Source: Camellia lanceoleosa (Eukaryota; Streptophyta; Magnoliopsida; Ericales; Theaceae). Taken from it: a DNA stretch of 64,000 bases. A model generated the notes under the pieces. It made no database searches. It was not told the DNA's origin and saw only the letters and a list, made by a program, of their open reading frames with translations. Below, piece by piece: positions 34,368 through 47,200 of the stretch. A program made the position numbers and the translations under genes. Location of the stretch: positions 120,133,429 through 120,197,428 of the forward strand of contig CM045770.1 of NCBI GenBank assembly GCA_025200525.1, in the 5' to 3' direction. The first letter of the stretch is position 1. Each line of letters begins with the position of its first letter.

Positions 34368-36500
34368 CTAACTTTTGTGAAAATTGAACACAAACTTAGT
34401 TCTAGAGATTCAACCCATAATTGAAACAAAATCAACAAATTGAACACAAATCAAACTAAGATTGAATCAATTAAATTGGATTACACGACGCCAGTCAAGT
34501 CGAATAAGTCTTCCACAGAGTTCAAACAATAATTTATTGAATTTAGGTACTTCAAATTTGGACCAATTGAACATGAATTTTATGATTACCGACCAAAATG
34601 AACTTTGACTCAAAAACATGTGAGTTCGAAGAACTCAGCCAGAGTCGAAGTGTGACTGAAGATTGAGTTACAGTTCAAAGTTCAATGAGATCTACTATAA
34701 TCGGTTGAATTCAAATTTGCATCGTGACTGCAAATTGAAGGTTTGATCTTGTTAATGCAACAACCAAATGAGTTCAATTCAATTAATTTAAGGTTTGAAA
34801 TGGATGGCTGATAAAACTTGAATTGATTTAGGGTTTCAATCTCAAATTGAAATCCAATTAGGTTCAAATTACTCATCCTAGAGTTCTATTAATTTTCACT
34901 AGCAACCTTGAAACCATAGTCGAATCATGCATTCTAGGGTTCAATTTCTCACTTATGGTCGAAAACACAGCTTCTACAAATTAAAAAATCTTCTTCAAAT
35001 GATTGAAGCACAATAGGGAGAAATAGGTTTAGATATAGAGCTCTAATATCAAATAATGCAAACAAAATTATATTAGATTGAAGAACTAGGATGGATAGAA
35101 GAAAACCCCCAACTTAGAGTAATACCCAGAGTTAGATAGAGAACCAAAGCACCAAACTCAATCAATAGGACACTTAATCCAACCAATTGGACACTTAACA
35201 TACAAAACTAATGACACATAAGAACAACACCCATTTTGACACTTGACATGTTTATTCTACTATATCGGTTTAGTCCTTTTAAAATATGAATTTATGACTC
35301 GGAGCACCAATATAATTAAGTGGCTTAGAGCAATTTCAAGAGAACAGTTAAATTGGTATTCTAGCTAGTAGCTAGCAAATCACCACAAAAACAACAACTA
35401 GCTAAAGGGCTAGTTAAAATAACTTAAGCTACATTTCCTCAACAAATTTATTGTGCTACTGTATACAAGTTATCTGAATATTTTATTATTAATAAATCAC
35501 TTCCTTTCGATATAATTATATTTAAAAAAAAATTAATAGAGAATATTTTAGGGAAAGATAGTTAAAACGTAAAGCCTTGTTGGAGTGTACATTAAAAAAG
35601 TAGGTAAATAATAATAATAAAAAAAAGTCTTGCTAACAAGTGTCTCAAGGATATAAGTAAAAGACAAAAGATTTGAATAACACAAAATACTTTTTACTAA
35701 GTTCAATGCATTTTTACTAAATACATCTTTTAATATTTTTACATATTTTTAACAGATTTTTTACACACTTTCCAATATTAAACAAACCCCATGGAACACT
35801 TGTTAACAGTTGCCATAATAATAATAAAAAAAATAAAACTTTAAATAACTATTTTGGACTAACATTGTTGAAGTTACTCTTGCAACATATTAAATATCTG
35901 CATATCCCTCAACATCAGTTAGATTACTAAAAAAAAAAGTAGACAAATCTTTGTTATATATTAGTATTTATGTATTAGTGACCTACCCACATCCATAGCT
36001 CTAGCAACTAGTTTAGCATCATACCAGAAAAAAGGAACAATGGGAAAAGAAAACACACAAACAAAAGTAGTATAATTTATGTGAGAAATAGATATTTTTT
36101 GCATTTTGTTTAAAATAAATAAATATATAAATAGTGTGGCCCTCTAAGTGAGACTACATTCCCATTTTACTGATTGGAACTTGAAAGAGAGTGGGGAACT
36201 ACCATTGAATGGAATCTTGGTCCTAGGAGACAGCCACATTGAATTTTTTATTTTTATTTTTAAAGATCAAAAACCACATTGATTTGATTCTTCAAATCTT
36301 TGATGCTTTCATTATGGGTTTTGAATAACTAACAAGCTTCAAGTAGAGCACTAATAAAAAACCATGAAAAGGTAGGGACACAAACAAAGCATTTTGTGTA
36401 ACCTAAAAGTGGATCTCCATCTAGTGGATGACAAAAGTAATGAGCTATGAGTAATAAAAGAAAATCAATCAATGGGACTAGGTTTTAGGATGAGAAGAAT
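34368..36500. other. AT-rich intergenic DNA
   Basis: No gene is recognised. A stretch near 34400-35100 uses repeated ATTGAA and AATTGA words but shows no clear unit. Confidence 0.4.
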
Positions 36501-36769
36501 CCTAAAGGCTCTTAGGACTAACAATAATTTATGTTTGTGGGTTTTTATTTGAGAAGCATATGGATTATTTATTTATTTATTTTGCCTTGCTTTGTTAATT
36601 TCTTTAACTTTTGAAGCCAACTACTATTGGTTCCTAAAGGCTCTTAGGACTAACAATAATTTATGTTTGTGGGTTTTTATTTGGGAAGCATATGGATTAT
36701 TTATTTATTTATTTATTTTGCCTTGCTTTGTTAATTTCTTTTAACTTTTGAAGCCAACTACTATTGGTT
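36501..36769 (+). repeat. Near-identical tandem duplication, 132/137 bp
   Basis: CCTAAAGGCTCTTAGGACTA starts copies at 36501 and 36633; both end at ACTACTATTGGTT. The copies differ by one base, one extra TTTA unit and one extra T, so the duplication is recent. Confidence 0.95.
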
Positions 36770-38780
36770 CAACACTTCATCTAAAAAAATTGTTGAAGGG
36801 TTCCAAAAGAAACAATAGAAAAGGACATTTTAAAGAAGAAAAAAAAAAGTGGAGTGAGAAACAGGGAAGGACTCTTTGTCTAAATGGAGAAATGAAATGA
36901 CATTGGTACAAACTACAAAACAATAATATAGTAAATTAGGTAAGAGTAATTTTGCTCATCATTTAAGGGTGCACAAAATAATTAATAAACTAAAGAACTG
37001 ACTCAACCCGACATCTTTGAATTGAGTTAGTTCAATTTTTTAGTACATTGGTTCGGTGCTAAGTTTCCAAATCATCAACTGATAAGATTAGGTTCGTTCT
37101 TGGTTTAAGCTTCGCCTAAACTAAATTAACTTGAAAATCGAACCTATATAAGTCCTTGCACACATTACGTGTGTAAATTAATTAGATTTGACAGTCACCC
37201 ATTAAAATAGTTAAATAGAGTTGGTAACTGCTCCAATCAATTCTCAGTGTTTAGTAATTGTTCCAAACAATTCCAGCGTGATCCAACTTCAATCTACACC
37301 AACTCAAATATTAACTTTATATAATATATATATATATTATGTAAAATCTATTTACATTAACATGCCTTCACCTAATTAGTCTATCACAAGAGATTTGATT
37401 GCACCTAATAATTTTTCACATACTTTTTTTTATTGGATTTAATTTGTATTAGTTTGAATTGGACTTCGCTATACTATTCACAATTATTAGCATGTATTAA
37501 ATAATATTTTGTTCTTTATTTGTATTACGTTTAAATATTAAAGGTTTATTCATTTTAATTATTTATTATTAATTTATTCACTTATTTATAATATAATGAA
37601 ACAATGGTTGGATTGATTTTAATGCATGATTGGTTTAGTCCTAAATCTAAAAAATTAAAATCGATCATGATTAAATTAATTTTAAATTTAATATCAACTC
37701 GAACCAAACCAATCTATGCATCCCTACCATCAACACCATCAAGAGTTGGTTGCTCCCCTTCTAGCTAATTTTACTTTTGAGGAAAATTCCATTTGAAGTA
37801 GAACAAGTTGTTTATGGAGTAACTGTTCTTGTTTCCAAAGCAAGAGCTGCTTAGAATAGTTATACACCATTATTACACTGTTGTGTATTGGTGAATGGTT
37901 TTCTTTGCTTTGGCAATAAAGTTATCTTCATTATTATTATTATTTTTCTCTATGTTTGTTTGTTTGTTATGTGTTTATGATGCTAATGGAATCTTGTTTT
38001 CAAAAAAAAAAAAAAAGGTGTCTGATTTGATTCCACCAAAATCTTGAGAGCACTTTGGAATTGGATTTTGATCTTTAGTGATAGTGATCAATCTAAAGTA
38101 TTCCCAATTCCCTCCAGCCTGGCATCACCAATTAAACAAACTTATAATTGGATAGATTAATTCTATTGACAAGCTTAGCTGTCAACATAAACATATGGGT
38201 CCATAGGAAAGAGATAGGGATGGCCACTATGTAAAAAAGGTTTTGCTAACGACCGTTCATAGGGTATTTTTTATAAATCAATATAATATAAATAAAAAAT
38301 AGAATTTTAATATGTATTTTATATGTTTGGTTCTATACACTTTTATAGGTTTATATATATATATATATATATTTTCATATTTCAATATATATTTTACATA
38401 ATAAAGGTCGGGCACACACGATACGTGTGCAACTTGAAAGAAATTATGAAAATAATATTGTGAGAAAGATATAGAAAAAAAAAAAAAAAGATTTAAGGAG
38501 TAAGATTAACAATAACTTCAATCAAACTGAAAATATGTACAAATATTTTAAAAAATAGTACAATATTTACAAAATATACATACATATTAAAAAAAAGAAA
38601 TTATACATGATGAATTCATAGAAAATCTAACTTTGGCGGTGTAGGACTGAGAATATAATTACAAATCCTACAAGGAATATATAAAATACAAAACAAATCA
38701 GTATTATTTGATTTGTTATGCAAAAATTAAAATAAAAATTTACATCATTCAAATGAAAGAAAGTTATAACTTTACTATTC
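36770..38780. other. AT-rich intergenic DNA
   Basis: No gene is recognised. The block 36966-37728 may be a decayed hAT-type MITE (AAGGGTGCA on the left, TAGGGATGCA as reverse complement of the right), but I see no target duplication. Confidence 0.35.
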
Positions 38781-40020
38781 GGAATCATTTTTTTAGCAAA
38801 ACACATTAGCGTTTGACATTAATTCTGTTGAAAGATAAAGCAAACGGTAATACAAAATAGTAAAATTTTTTTTTTTTTTTTTTAACCCAAACAGATTACT
38901 AAATATTTTTTGTTTCCGAACTATATCAATCTTTATCTAAATAAGCAAACAGTAATAAACTATTCAGAATCTTTCCTTTTTTTAATTTTTTATAACCAAG
39001 CAAACACTAAAGAAAAATATTCCCCACCAAACAACCCCAACACCCAAATACATCAGCATTTGACATTAATTGTGTTAAAAGATAAAGAGTACTGCCAATC
39101 AAATTTCTTTTTTTAACCCAAATACATCAATATGTGATTGATATTAATTCTGTTAAAAATAAAGCAAACAAAGAATAGTGAAAAAAAAAAAATAATAAAT
39201 TCAATATGTGATTCATGATGAGTAAGAAAAAAGTTAAGAATAAAAAAGAGATTAAAAAATGAACCTCAATGTTTGAATCTAAAAATCTGTGACGTCGTAC
39301 TCAAATTGAAATTCGATTAAGGCTGCAAATAAAACTGTCCAACCTATATACCAATTCATTTTAGTATAGAAACCTTATCTAATAAATAAGCAAACAATTG
39401 TACTTTCTTCTTTTTTTTTTTTTAATCATAAAAAAAAGAAACTCTGAGGTGTTATCACTGCGTCTGTGGGCTCAGGCCTTGAATAGTCGGTTGTCAGCCT
39501 GATTTAACCCAATTCAAAGAAAGCAACCCATTATCGAGACACTAATAAAGTTCAACCACATGCTATAGACGAGTTCAAGTTTTGAGAGGAGTACAGACGA
39601 GATTTCCAAAGAAAGTCAGTTACAAAGCAGCGGAATTTGTCCCTCTTAGGAATCGAACCTGGGTCACGCCTTTAGAGAGGGATGTCTTCTCCACTAGGTC
39701 ACCACCCCCAGTGATAACAGTATGTACTATTGAGAATCTTTTTTTTTAACAAATACATCAATATTTGACATTAATTCTATTATAAGATAAAACAAACAGT
39801 ATACAATATGAATCATTTTTTTTACACAAATACATCAATGTTTGACATTAATAATATTGAAAGATAAAGAAAATAGTAGTATAAAGTACTCAAAATCTTT
39901 TTCTTTTTTTTTCATTGTTGTGTCTTTTTTTTAAGCCCAAACAGAAATACTAAATATTAATTTTTTTTCCCCAGAAATACATCAATAATTCTATTGAAAA
40001 ATATTGAGAATCATTTTTTT
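38781..40020 (+). repeat. Degenerate minisatellite interrupted by a SINE
   Basis: At least six copies of a unit containing ACATCAATATTTGACATTAA, GTTAAAAGATAAAGCAAACA and a poly-T run are seen, near 38809, 39048, 39125, 39757, 39830 and 39975. Spacing is 75-110 bp apart from the SINE gap. Confidence 0.7.
39410..39722 (-). mobile_element. tRNA-derived SINE
   Basis: On the minus strand, GGTTCGATTCC near 39648-39658 is a perfect RNA polymerase III B box. About 30 bp upstream lies TGACCTAGTGG, an A box with one mismatch. A poly(A)-like run on the minus strand (T-run at 39413-39423) marks the 3' end. The body of about 300 bp is longer than most tRNA-derived plant SINEs and may include extra sequence. 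The target duplication is not clear because it inserted into repeats. Confidence 0.7.
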
Positions 40021-41260
40021 TACCCAAATAAATATATATCATTTTTTTCATTATCAATTAATCTTTTTTTTTTTTTTTTTTCTTTGGGCATGGACTTGCA
40101 AATGGAGACACACATAAGCGTACCATTCCAAATTGGGAGTAACAGAAGAAGAATGGGAAGTGCGGTGGTGTGGTGACTGACTGACTCTGTGTATGGATTG
40201 TATGATTGATATGAAGAACTTTGTTGAACGACACAAAGTCTGTAAATAAATAACTAAATAAATAAATAATTTTTTTTTTTATAAAATTGTTCACAAAAAA
40301 CTTCATCACAATTCATATATCATAAAAGAAATAAAAAAAAACATAAAATAAAAAGAAATTGAGAGAGAGAGAGACAGAAAAGTTCCAGTTAAAAACAAAT
40401 TGAGAGAGATAACTAGAGAAAGCAATTTCAGTTTGAAAAAAAAAATAAAATTCTAGAGCCCAAAAAGAATTTAAGAAAGAGAATTGATTCATCCATAATA
40501 AATAAATAAAATGAGAAATTGATAGAGAGGATTGGTGAAAAGAAACAGTACTCAATCGTAAGTTGAAAAAAAAAAAAAAAAAAAAAACTCTTCAGTAATC
40601 CACCAGTGTTCTATGTACTAAAAATAAATAAATAAATTTTTTGAAAGTGTGACAATAGAATTGGTTCATCACAAATAAAATTGAAAGAGAACTGGAGAAA
40701 AAGATAAATAAAATTTATAGCCAAAAAAATAAAAATAAATTCAGAATGATAAAATATTAGGCATCTTCAACTTTTAGAAGACAAGTGGAGAAGTAATGAC
40801 TTTGTGTGCAGTAATGACTGTGTTTTCAATTTTCCGGATTCACTTTTTAAAAAAATTTATTTTTTTGTTTTTCATATTTGTTTATTTTCATTAAATTTTT
40901 TAATATTTTAAATATATATATTTTTAATTTTTAGATACACCTAACATAAATACACTTAAAAAGTATAATATTTGTGAAAAAAATCTTTTAAAAATTTACT
41001 AAATACCAAAAATGCAAAAAAAAAATACTGAAATTCAATACATTTTTTTTTTGTATTTTTGTGTATTTACTAATTTTTTAAAATATTTTCTCACAAATAA
41101 TTTACTATTTAGATACATCTAAGTAAGATACATCTAAAAAAATTGCATAAAATTACATAAAATTTAAAAAATATTCACTAAAAACAAAAAAAAAAATGAA
41201 AAAAAAAAACTCAATTTTCAGAAAACTAAATTCCGAAAACAAAAGCTAAACACACTGAAT
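40021..41260. other. AT-rich intergenic DNA
   Basis: No gene is recognised. GA-rich and poly-A stretches are frequent (a run of about 23 A near 40566-40587). Confidence 0.4.
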
Positions 41261-41604
41261 GGGAAGTGAAGATGCTATTGTGCGGCAAAATGAGCTCATT
41301 TCGAGATCTATTTTGATAATCCGAACTGTTCACACTTTAGAATATATTAAGTAGAACATGCCTGCAAAACATCAAGTTAATCGGATATCGTTTACCTATT
41401 CATCCGCTCACATTTGTATCTACAAAAATAAATAATAATTGTGATTTAAAGTATTAAAATGACTACAAATATGAGTGGATGAATAGATAAACGATATCTG
41501 ATTAATTTAATTTTTTACAAATATGTTCTACTTGATATATTCTAAAATGTGAACGATTTGAATTATCAAAATAAACTCATTTGTGCAGCAGCATCCCCAC
41601 TTCC
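41261..41604. mobile_element. Foldback element with ~160-bp inverted arms (344 bp)
   Basis: The direct repeat CACTGAAT flanks it at 41253-41260 and 41605-41612. The ends are GGGAAGTGAAGATGC and, reverse-complemented, GGAAGTGGGGATGC. The two arms stay inverted for most of the length (for instance GATATCGTTTACCTATTCATCC against GATAAACGATATC), leaving a short centre. An eight-base duplication fits hAT; Mutator-like is the alternative. Confidence 0.75.
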
Positions 41605-41770
41605 CACTGAATAGAACTGCCTTGCCTTGGTGTTGATGATAGAATAGGTAATTGAATTGGTTTAAACGTGGGATTTTATTTTGGATTTTGTGTAACCTAT
41701 TTTGCTGTTACAATTATTATTGCAATGTTAAGCAAGTTAAAAGGAAAACCAATGTTATTTCCATTGTACC

Positions 41771-41828
41771 TGAAAAAAAAAAAAAAAAAAAAAGAAGAAG
41801 AAGAAGAAGAAGAAGAAAAAAAAGGAAA
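41771..41828 (+). repeat. Poly-A and (AAG)n microsatellite
   Basis: About 19 A residues are followed by about eight AAG units and a further A run. Confidence 0.9.
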
Positions 41829-41979
41829 ACCAATGTGAAATTATGTAATTCTTGTGGGTAAAGTAAATTATGAGACACTTTTTTGTCAATTCCACCAAGC
41901 AGCTCTGATTGTGCTGTTTGGCACAACTTATAATCGACTTATTCACTTTTCCAATTTTCAATTTTTTTAAGCTATTTTG

Positions 41980-42175
41980 ATGTGTTTGGTTTAGCTTATA
42001 GCTTATAGCTTATAGCTTTTTGGAAGTCAAAAATCAGCTTATTTTTTGAGTGGGGCAGGAGATGCTTTAAGAATAAGCTGGAAATCAGCTTAAGCTGAAA
42101 GTTATAAGCTATAAGCTGTTTAGGCATAAGCTATAAGCAATTTCCCACAGCTCTACCAAACAGCACTACTATATA
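41980..42175. mobile_element. AGCTTATA-rich palindromic MITE
   Basis: GTGTTTGGTTTAGCTTATAG on the left faces GCTGTTTGGTAGAGCTG as the reverse complement of the right. AGCTTATA and its reverse TATAAGCT recur through both arms. The target duplication was not resolved. Confidence 0.55.
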
Positions 42176-42264
42176 TTAGAATAGATATATCAAAATTAAT
42201 CACCGCTCAAAATAAGAATGTGAAACCTACATTTCTTATGATAGTAAGCTCACATTAATAAATA

Positions 42265-42660
42265 GGGTCGTGCTAGGGAGCTCGAATCTGAGCTCCCCCG
42301 AATTTCATTTCTTTCTTTTTTTTTTTTCAACAGAAAGAAGAAGAAGATGAAGGGGAGAGCCTAAAAATGGGAGGACGGAATTCTGGAGGAGCCTAAAAAT
42401 GGGGGTGGAGGCGGGGCGGGGGTCGTGATCGGCGAGACGTGAGCGCAGAGGGAGCGGGCATGGCGCATCTGGATGGCCTCGAGGCGATGGTGACGGCGAC
42501 CTCTTTCTCTTCCTCTCCCTCTCCCTCTCCCTCTCCTCCTCCTCCCCTGCAAGTCGAACGAAAATGGCAGGAAAAAAAAAAAAAGCCTAATTTCCAGAAC
42601 GACCGTTTTGGGCATTAGGGGGATTAGGGGGGCTCATTTTCGAGCTCTCAAGCATTATTC
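42265..42660. mobile_element. Non-autonomous Mutator-like element carrying GC-rich sequence
   Basis: TAATAAATA repeats at 42256-42264 and 42661-42669, a nine-base target duplication. The terminal inverted repeats are about 35 bp (GTGCTAGGGAGCTCGAA on the left; ATGCTTGAGAGCTCGAA as reverse complement of the right). The interior (about 42360-42550) is GC-rich and has an 84-codon minus-strand frame with an Arg/Gly run and a possible TTGCAG splice acceptor. Such cargo is typical of Pack-MULEs, but the source gene is not recognised. Confidence 0.75.
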
Positions 42661-42725
42661 TAATAAATAAGTGTGAAAAGATTTTTTTCCCCCCAAATAT
42701 ATGTTGATTCAATCATATGATCTTA

Positions 42726-43260
42726 GGGCATCCGCATCTGCCTCTCCAAATTTTTAGGCTAATTTAACCCAAAATCCACTTTTTCTATTTTAATTAGTCA
42801 CCTTTTTAGTATTTACTGCATCAGACTCTCTATTTTAACTCAATCTTATTAAAATATTAATTTCTTATTGTATTTGTTGTTTTTTTTTTTTTTATTAAAT
42901 TGATGAGGTATCACCAAAACAATTCTTAAAAATTGCCACAAAAAAAAAAAAAATGCCTTTGACTGGGCGACCGGTTAGGCTAATTTTTGACAATTTTCTT
43001 CTTCTGCTATAGGCATTCACAGGAGGACATCCGAGTAGACGACTGGTTTAAAGATTTTGGCCCAAATTTGCTCCAGAAAATATAATAAAAAATAATGTAA
43101 CTAATGAACAGTGCCTCTTTATTTTTGTTGAGGCATTGTAGCCAATTTAACAAAACGTTAATTTACAAAAAATTTGTTGAGGCTAATGGAGGAAAGATTT
43201 GATGCTGATGCTCTCTACAATAGCTTCAAAGCTATTGTAGAGAGCTTGACGCGGATGCTC
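42726..43260. mobile_element. PIF/Harbinger-like MITE (535 bp)
   Basis: Ends are GGGCATCCGCATC and, reverse-complemented, GAGCATCCGCGTC, flanked by TTA at 42723-42725 and 43261-43263. Near the right end is a perfect 16-bp hairpin (43211-43226 with 43229-43244, loop CA). No transposase is present. Confidence 0.8.
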
Positions 43261-44241
43261 TTATAATAAAAGTTAAGAAATCTTTCTCAATTGATCTCCA
43301 TGACCCTCCTTTGAGAATCATATAGGCTCTTTTCAAATGTTTATGTTCATCGGAAATTTGAACTATTCTTCTTCTTTTTAACTTTACTTGTTTTATTTTT
43401 ATGTACTATTTAATAACTTCTAAGAAATTTTCGTCATTTATTTTTATTACCCTCCCTTAAATGCCATAGATTTGCTCCTATAGATTGATTCATTTTCTCA
43501 TGAGTGAGAGTTACAAAATCTTATTTTCACATTGAGTGAGAGGTACAAAATAAATTAAAATAACAATTAACATTGGTACAGATAATCTTATACAACCTAA
43601 ATTTTCTTATCAAACATAGCACATGCTTTGTAACTAAAGAAGAAAAATTAATATATAATTGTAAAAAAATTGATAACTTCAACCCTACTAACTACGAATG
43701 AGTATTTTTTTAACTTACACTCGTTAACTCAAATTTTGGATTGAACTAATCCATTGACACAAATAGTTCATGGAAAAATCAGGTTATTTGGGCCCTTGAG
43801 ATAGATTGACACGGTGAATTGCTAGTTTTTAGATACAAAATGTCCATCATTTGCCCAATTGACATATTTGAAGGAATCAATGTTGGACTTCATGTATCCT
43901 CATCAATTCGTGCAAGGATTGGACAATCCCCTTTTCTAGAGTAACTTTAAAGCTTGATCAGCTGAGCCAAACACTGCTTACAATTTCTAAATTTGAGGGC
44001 CAAGAACATGTAATCTTAGTTTTAATAATGACAAATATGTATTGCAATTTGCAACACCTTTTTGTATCATGATCTAAAATTTTGAATAAAAATGGCAAAG
44101 CACAATTAGCCTTACAAGCCAGAAGTTAAAAATGAACACAAAGACAAGATTCTTGCAAAAAAGTATAACACGATGGAGCTAAATGCCATTGTACAACTAC
44201 AAAAACAACCCAAGTAGACTCTCAGAGACCTAATCCAACAG
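43261..44241. other. Intergenic DNA and 3' flank of the SMAP gene
   Basis: No gene is recognised. Sequence just below 44242 is downstream of the SMAP stop codon. Confidence 0.4.
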
Positions 44242-47200
44242 TTAGCCACCTCTTCGACGGAGTCCAGCAGTGTATTGCTTCTCCAAATCCAGTTGTAGTT
44301 CCTTCTGCTTCTCGGCTTGGAGGCCACTGCTTTCTTGGTTGTCGGGTTTGTGCTCCACTTTCAGTTCGCCCTTCACTCCCTACAATTGGCCATAGGTACC
44401 AAGGCAACCTCAGACTCTAAAAGTGTGTTAGTAGATGGCAAGAAATTATAACTAAAGTGAAAATAATAATAATAATAATAAAAACAACCAATCAATCAGA
44501 AGAAAGAAATGAAAGGTGCATCAGTTTAAGTTTCATAGTTAATATAATTGTATAACAATAAAACAAATGAAAGGATCGGAGAATTACCATGAGTTTGTTG
44601 AATTTTTCTTGCCGTTCATGATCAGAAAACAGAGCCGTATCCCAGTGATGACTAGACTGTATAATATTTGAAAAAGAGAATTGAACAAAAATATAAACTA
44701 GCAGTAAAGATGGTTAATAACATAGAACATTTGATAGTGCGTGCCATATAGTTCGAAGGAATATCCAGATTGTTGTGCCTAGGAGGTAGAAATAATCACA
44801 CACAAGCAAGAACACACAAAGATTTACGTGGTTCAGCAAATTGCCTACATGCATGGGCAACATATTTCACTATGTGGAGAGAAATGCACAAATTACAATG
44901 ATGGAGGAGGAGGAGACAATACTCTAACTCTACTCACACTCGCACTCACACTCACTCAGTTGCTTACACTTTGTAACTCTCACACTCTCTGATTTCACCA
45001 CACAAAACTGCTCCCAATTCACTATCCATTTATAGATCGATGGGAGAGCCAAGCTGCCGACAACATTAAAGGCAACCACCAACAAGATTAGCCACCCTAC
45101 CATGAGTAGCTCGGCTGAATGTCTAGCTTCTTCATTTTTTCTTCAATCAACAGCTATCGTTGACAAAGCAAATCTGAGTCAATTTTCAACAAATCTCCAT
45201 CTTGGCGAGGATTCTCTATCCAATATAGTGATCGATCAACATTGCCATGCACCTGAAGGTGCTCAGCTCTGAGAGATGTTGACCAAGTCCAAACAGTGTT
45301 AGAACTTCATCCTAGAAACCACTTTTGTGAGCACATCGGTCGGATTATCTGCAGTGCTAATCTTTTGAAGCAGAATATCTCCTTCATTCGTAATTTCTCA
45401 AATGAAATGGAAATGAACATCAATGTGCTTGGTGCAGGGAATGATGAACCTGGTTCTTTGCCAAACAAGTGGCACTCTGACTGTCGCAGTACACCTCAAC
45501 GTGCTTCTGAACAATACCTAAGTCCTTAATCAACCCATGTAGCCAAATAGCTTTCTTAAAGGCTTCTATCACTGCCATGTACTCTGCCTTTGTAGTAGAC
45601 AAAGCCACCGTTGACTGAAGCGTTAACCTCCAACTCACCGGCCCTTTAGCAAGCGTAAATAAATACCCTGTTGTTGACCAGCGTTTGTCCAAGTCACTAG
45701 CATAATCTGAATCCACATATCTAACCAAATTCTGTTCGAGTCTATGATCTCTCTCGCACTTCAAACCCATATTAACTGTGCCATGTAAGTATATCAAGAT
45801 CCACTTCACTGTCTACCAATGACCTTTTCTTGGATCATGCATATATCTGCTTACCATGCTCACAGCATGTGAGATATCAGGCCTTGTACAAACCATAGCA
45901 TACATTAATGCACTAACTGCATTTACATATGGAACCTGCGCCATATGCTTCCGTTCTTCTTCTGTTCGTGGAGACATCGAAGCACTAAGCTTGAAATGAG
46001 GGGCTAATGGTATACTCACAACTTTTATTTTCCCATTTATGCCAAATCTATCTAACACCTTTTTCAAATACTAGGTTTGCGTCAGATAAACCGTGCCCTT
46101 CTTCCTATCTCTTTTGATCTCCATGCCAAGAATTTTATTTGCTTTGCCAAGATCCTTCATTTCGAACTCTCTTGCCCACTGTGCCTTGAGTTTATCAATC
46201 TCCACCTTGCTCTTAGATGCAATCAACATATCATCTACATATAAGAGCAAATAGATGAAGGAACCATCAGAAAGCTTATGGAAATATATACAATGATCAT
46301 ATTAGCTTCTTGTGTATTTTTTTTTCCGTCATGAACCAATTAAATCCCTTATACCACTGTCTTGGGGATTGCTTCAACCCGTACAACAATTTGTTCAGCT
46401 TACATACCCAATTCTCTTTTCCAGTAACTTTGAAACCATCTGGCTGGGACATGTATATCTCCTCTTCAAGATCTCCATGTAAGAAGGCAGTTTTGACATC
46501 GAGTTGGGCGAGCTCGAGATCAAATTGTGCAACCAAAGCTAGCAAGATACGAATAGACGTGTGCTTCACAACAAGTGAGAATACCTCATTGTAGTCTATT
46601 CCTTCCTTCTGGGCATAGCCTTTAGCTACCAATCTAGCTTTGAATCTGATGTTGTTTTTGCCTAGGATGCTTTCCTTCTTGGTGTAAACCTACTTATACC
46701 CAATTGTTTTTTTGCCCTTTGGAAGTTACACCAACTCTCAAGTCTGGTTCTTATGAAGTGACCCGATCTCTTCATCCATAGACTCCTTCCACCTGACACT
46801 TTTTACATTCTGTACGGCTTCTTTGAAAGTGCAAAGAATATTGTCTTTAATGAGTGGAAGTGCATAGGCCACCATATCGATCATCCAACCGGGTTGCTTA
46901 GTAACCCTTTTTCCTTTTCTAATTGCAATGGCTTCTGACTGTTGTGGGGCCTCTTGAACTGGATCTTCATTCTCATCTGAACTCTTTTCATGATCTTCTT
47001 CAGAGCTATCAATTGAAACTTCTTCAGGATTATTGACTGTCTGAATAGTCTTTGCTGGAGTCTCAAACTCCATATGTACTGACTTTTTCAATGCTTCCTC
47101 ATTCTCTTAAGGATTTGGCTGCTTCAACATTGTAGACTCATCAAAGGTAATGTCTCTTCTAGTGACAACTTTATTTGATTCAGGGCACCAGAGTCTATAT

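Noticed and set aside
36966..37728. hAT-type MITE
   Set aside because: The ends are only loosely inverted and no eight-base duplication is visible.
42361..42615. 84-codon Arg-rich ORF as a host gene
   Set aside because: It lies wholly inside a Mutator-like element and its Arg/Gly run comes from a CTCTCC microsatellite.
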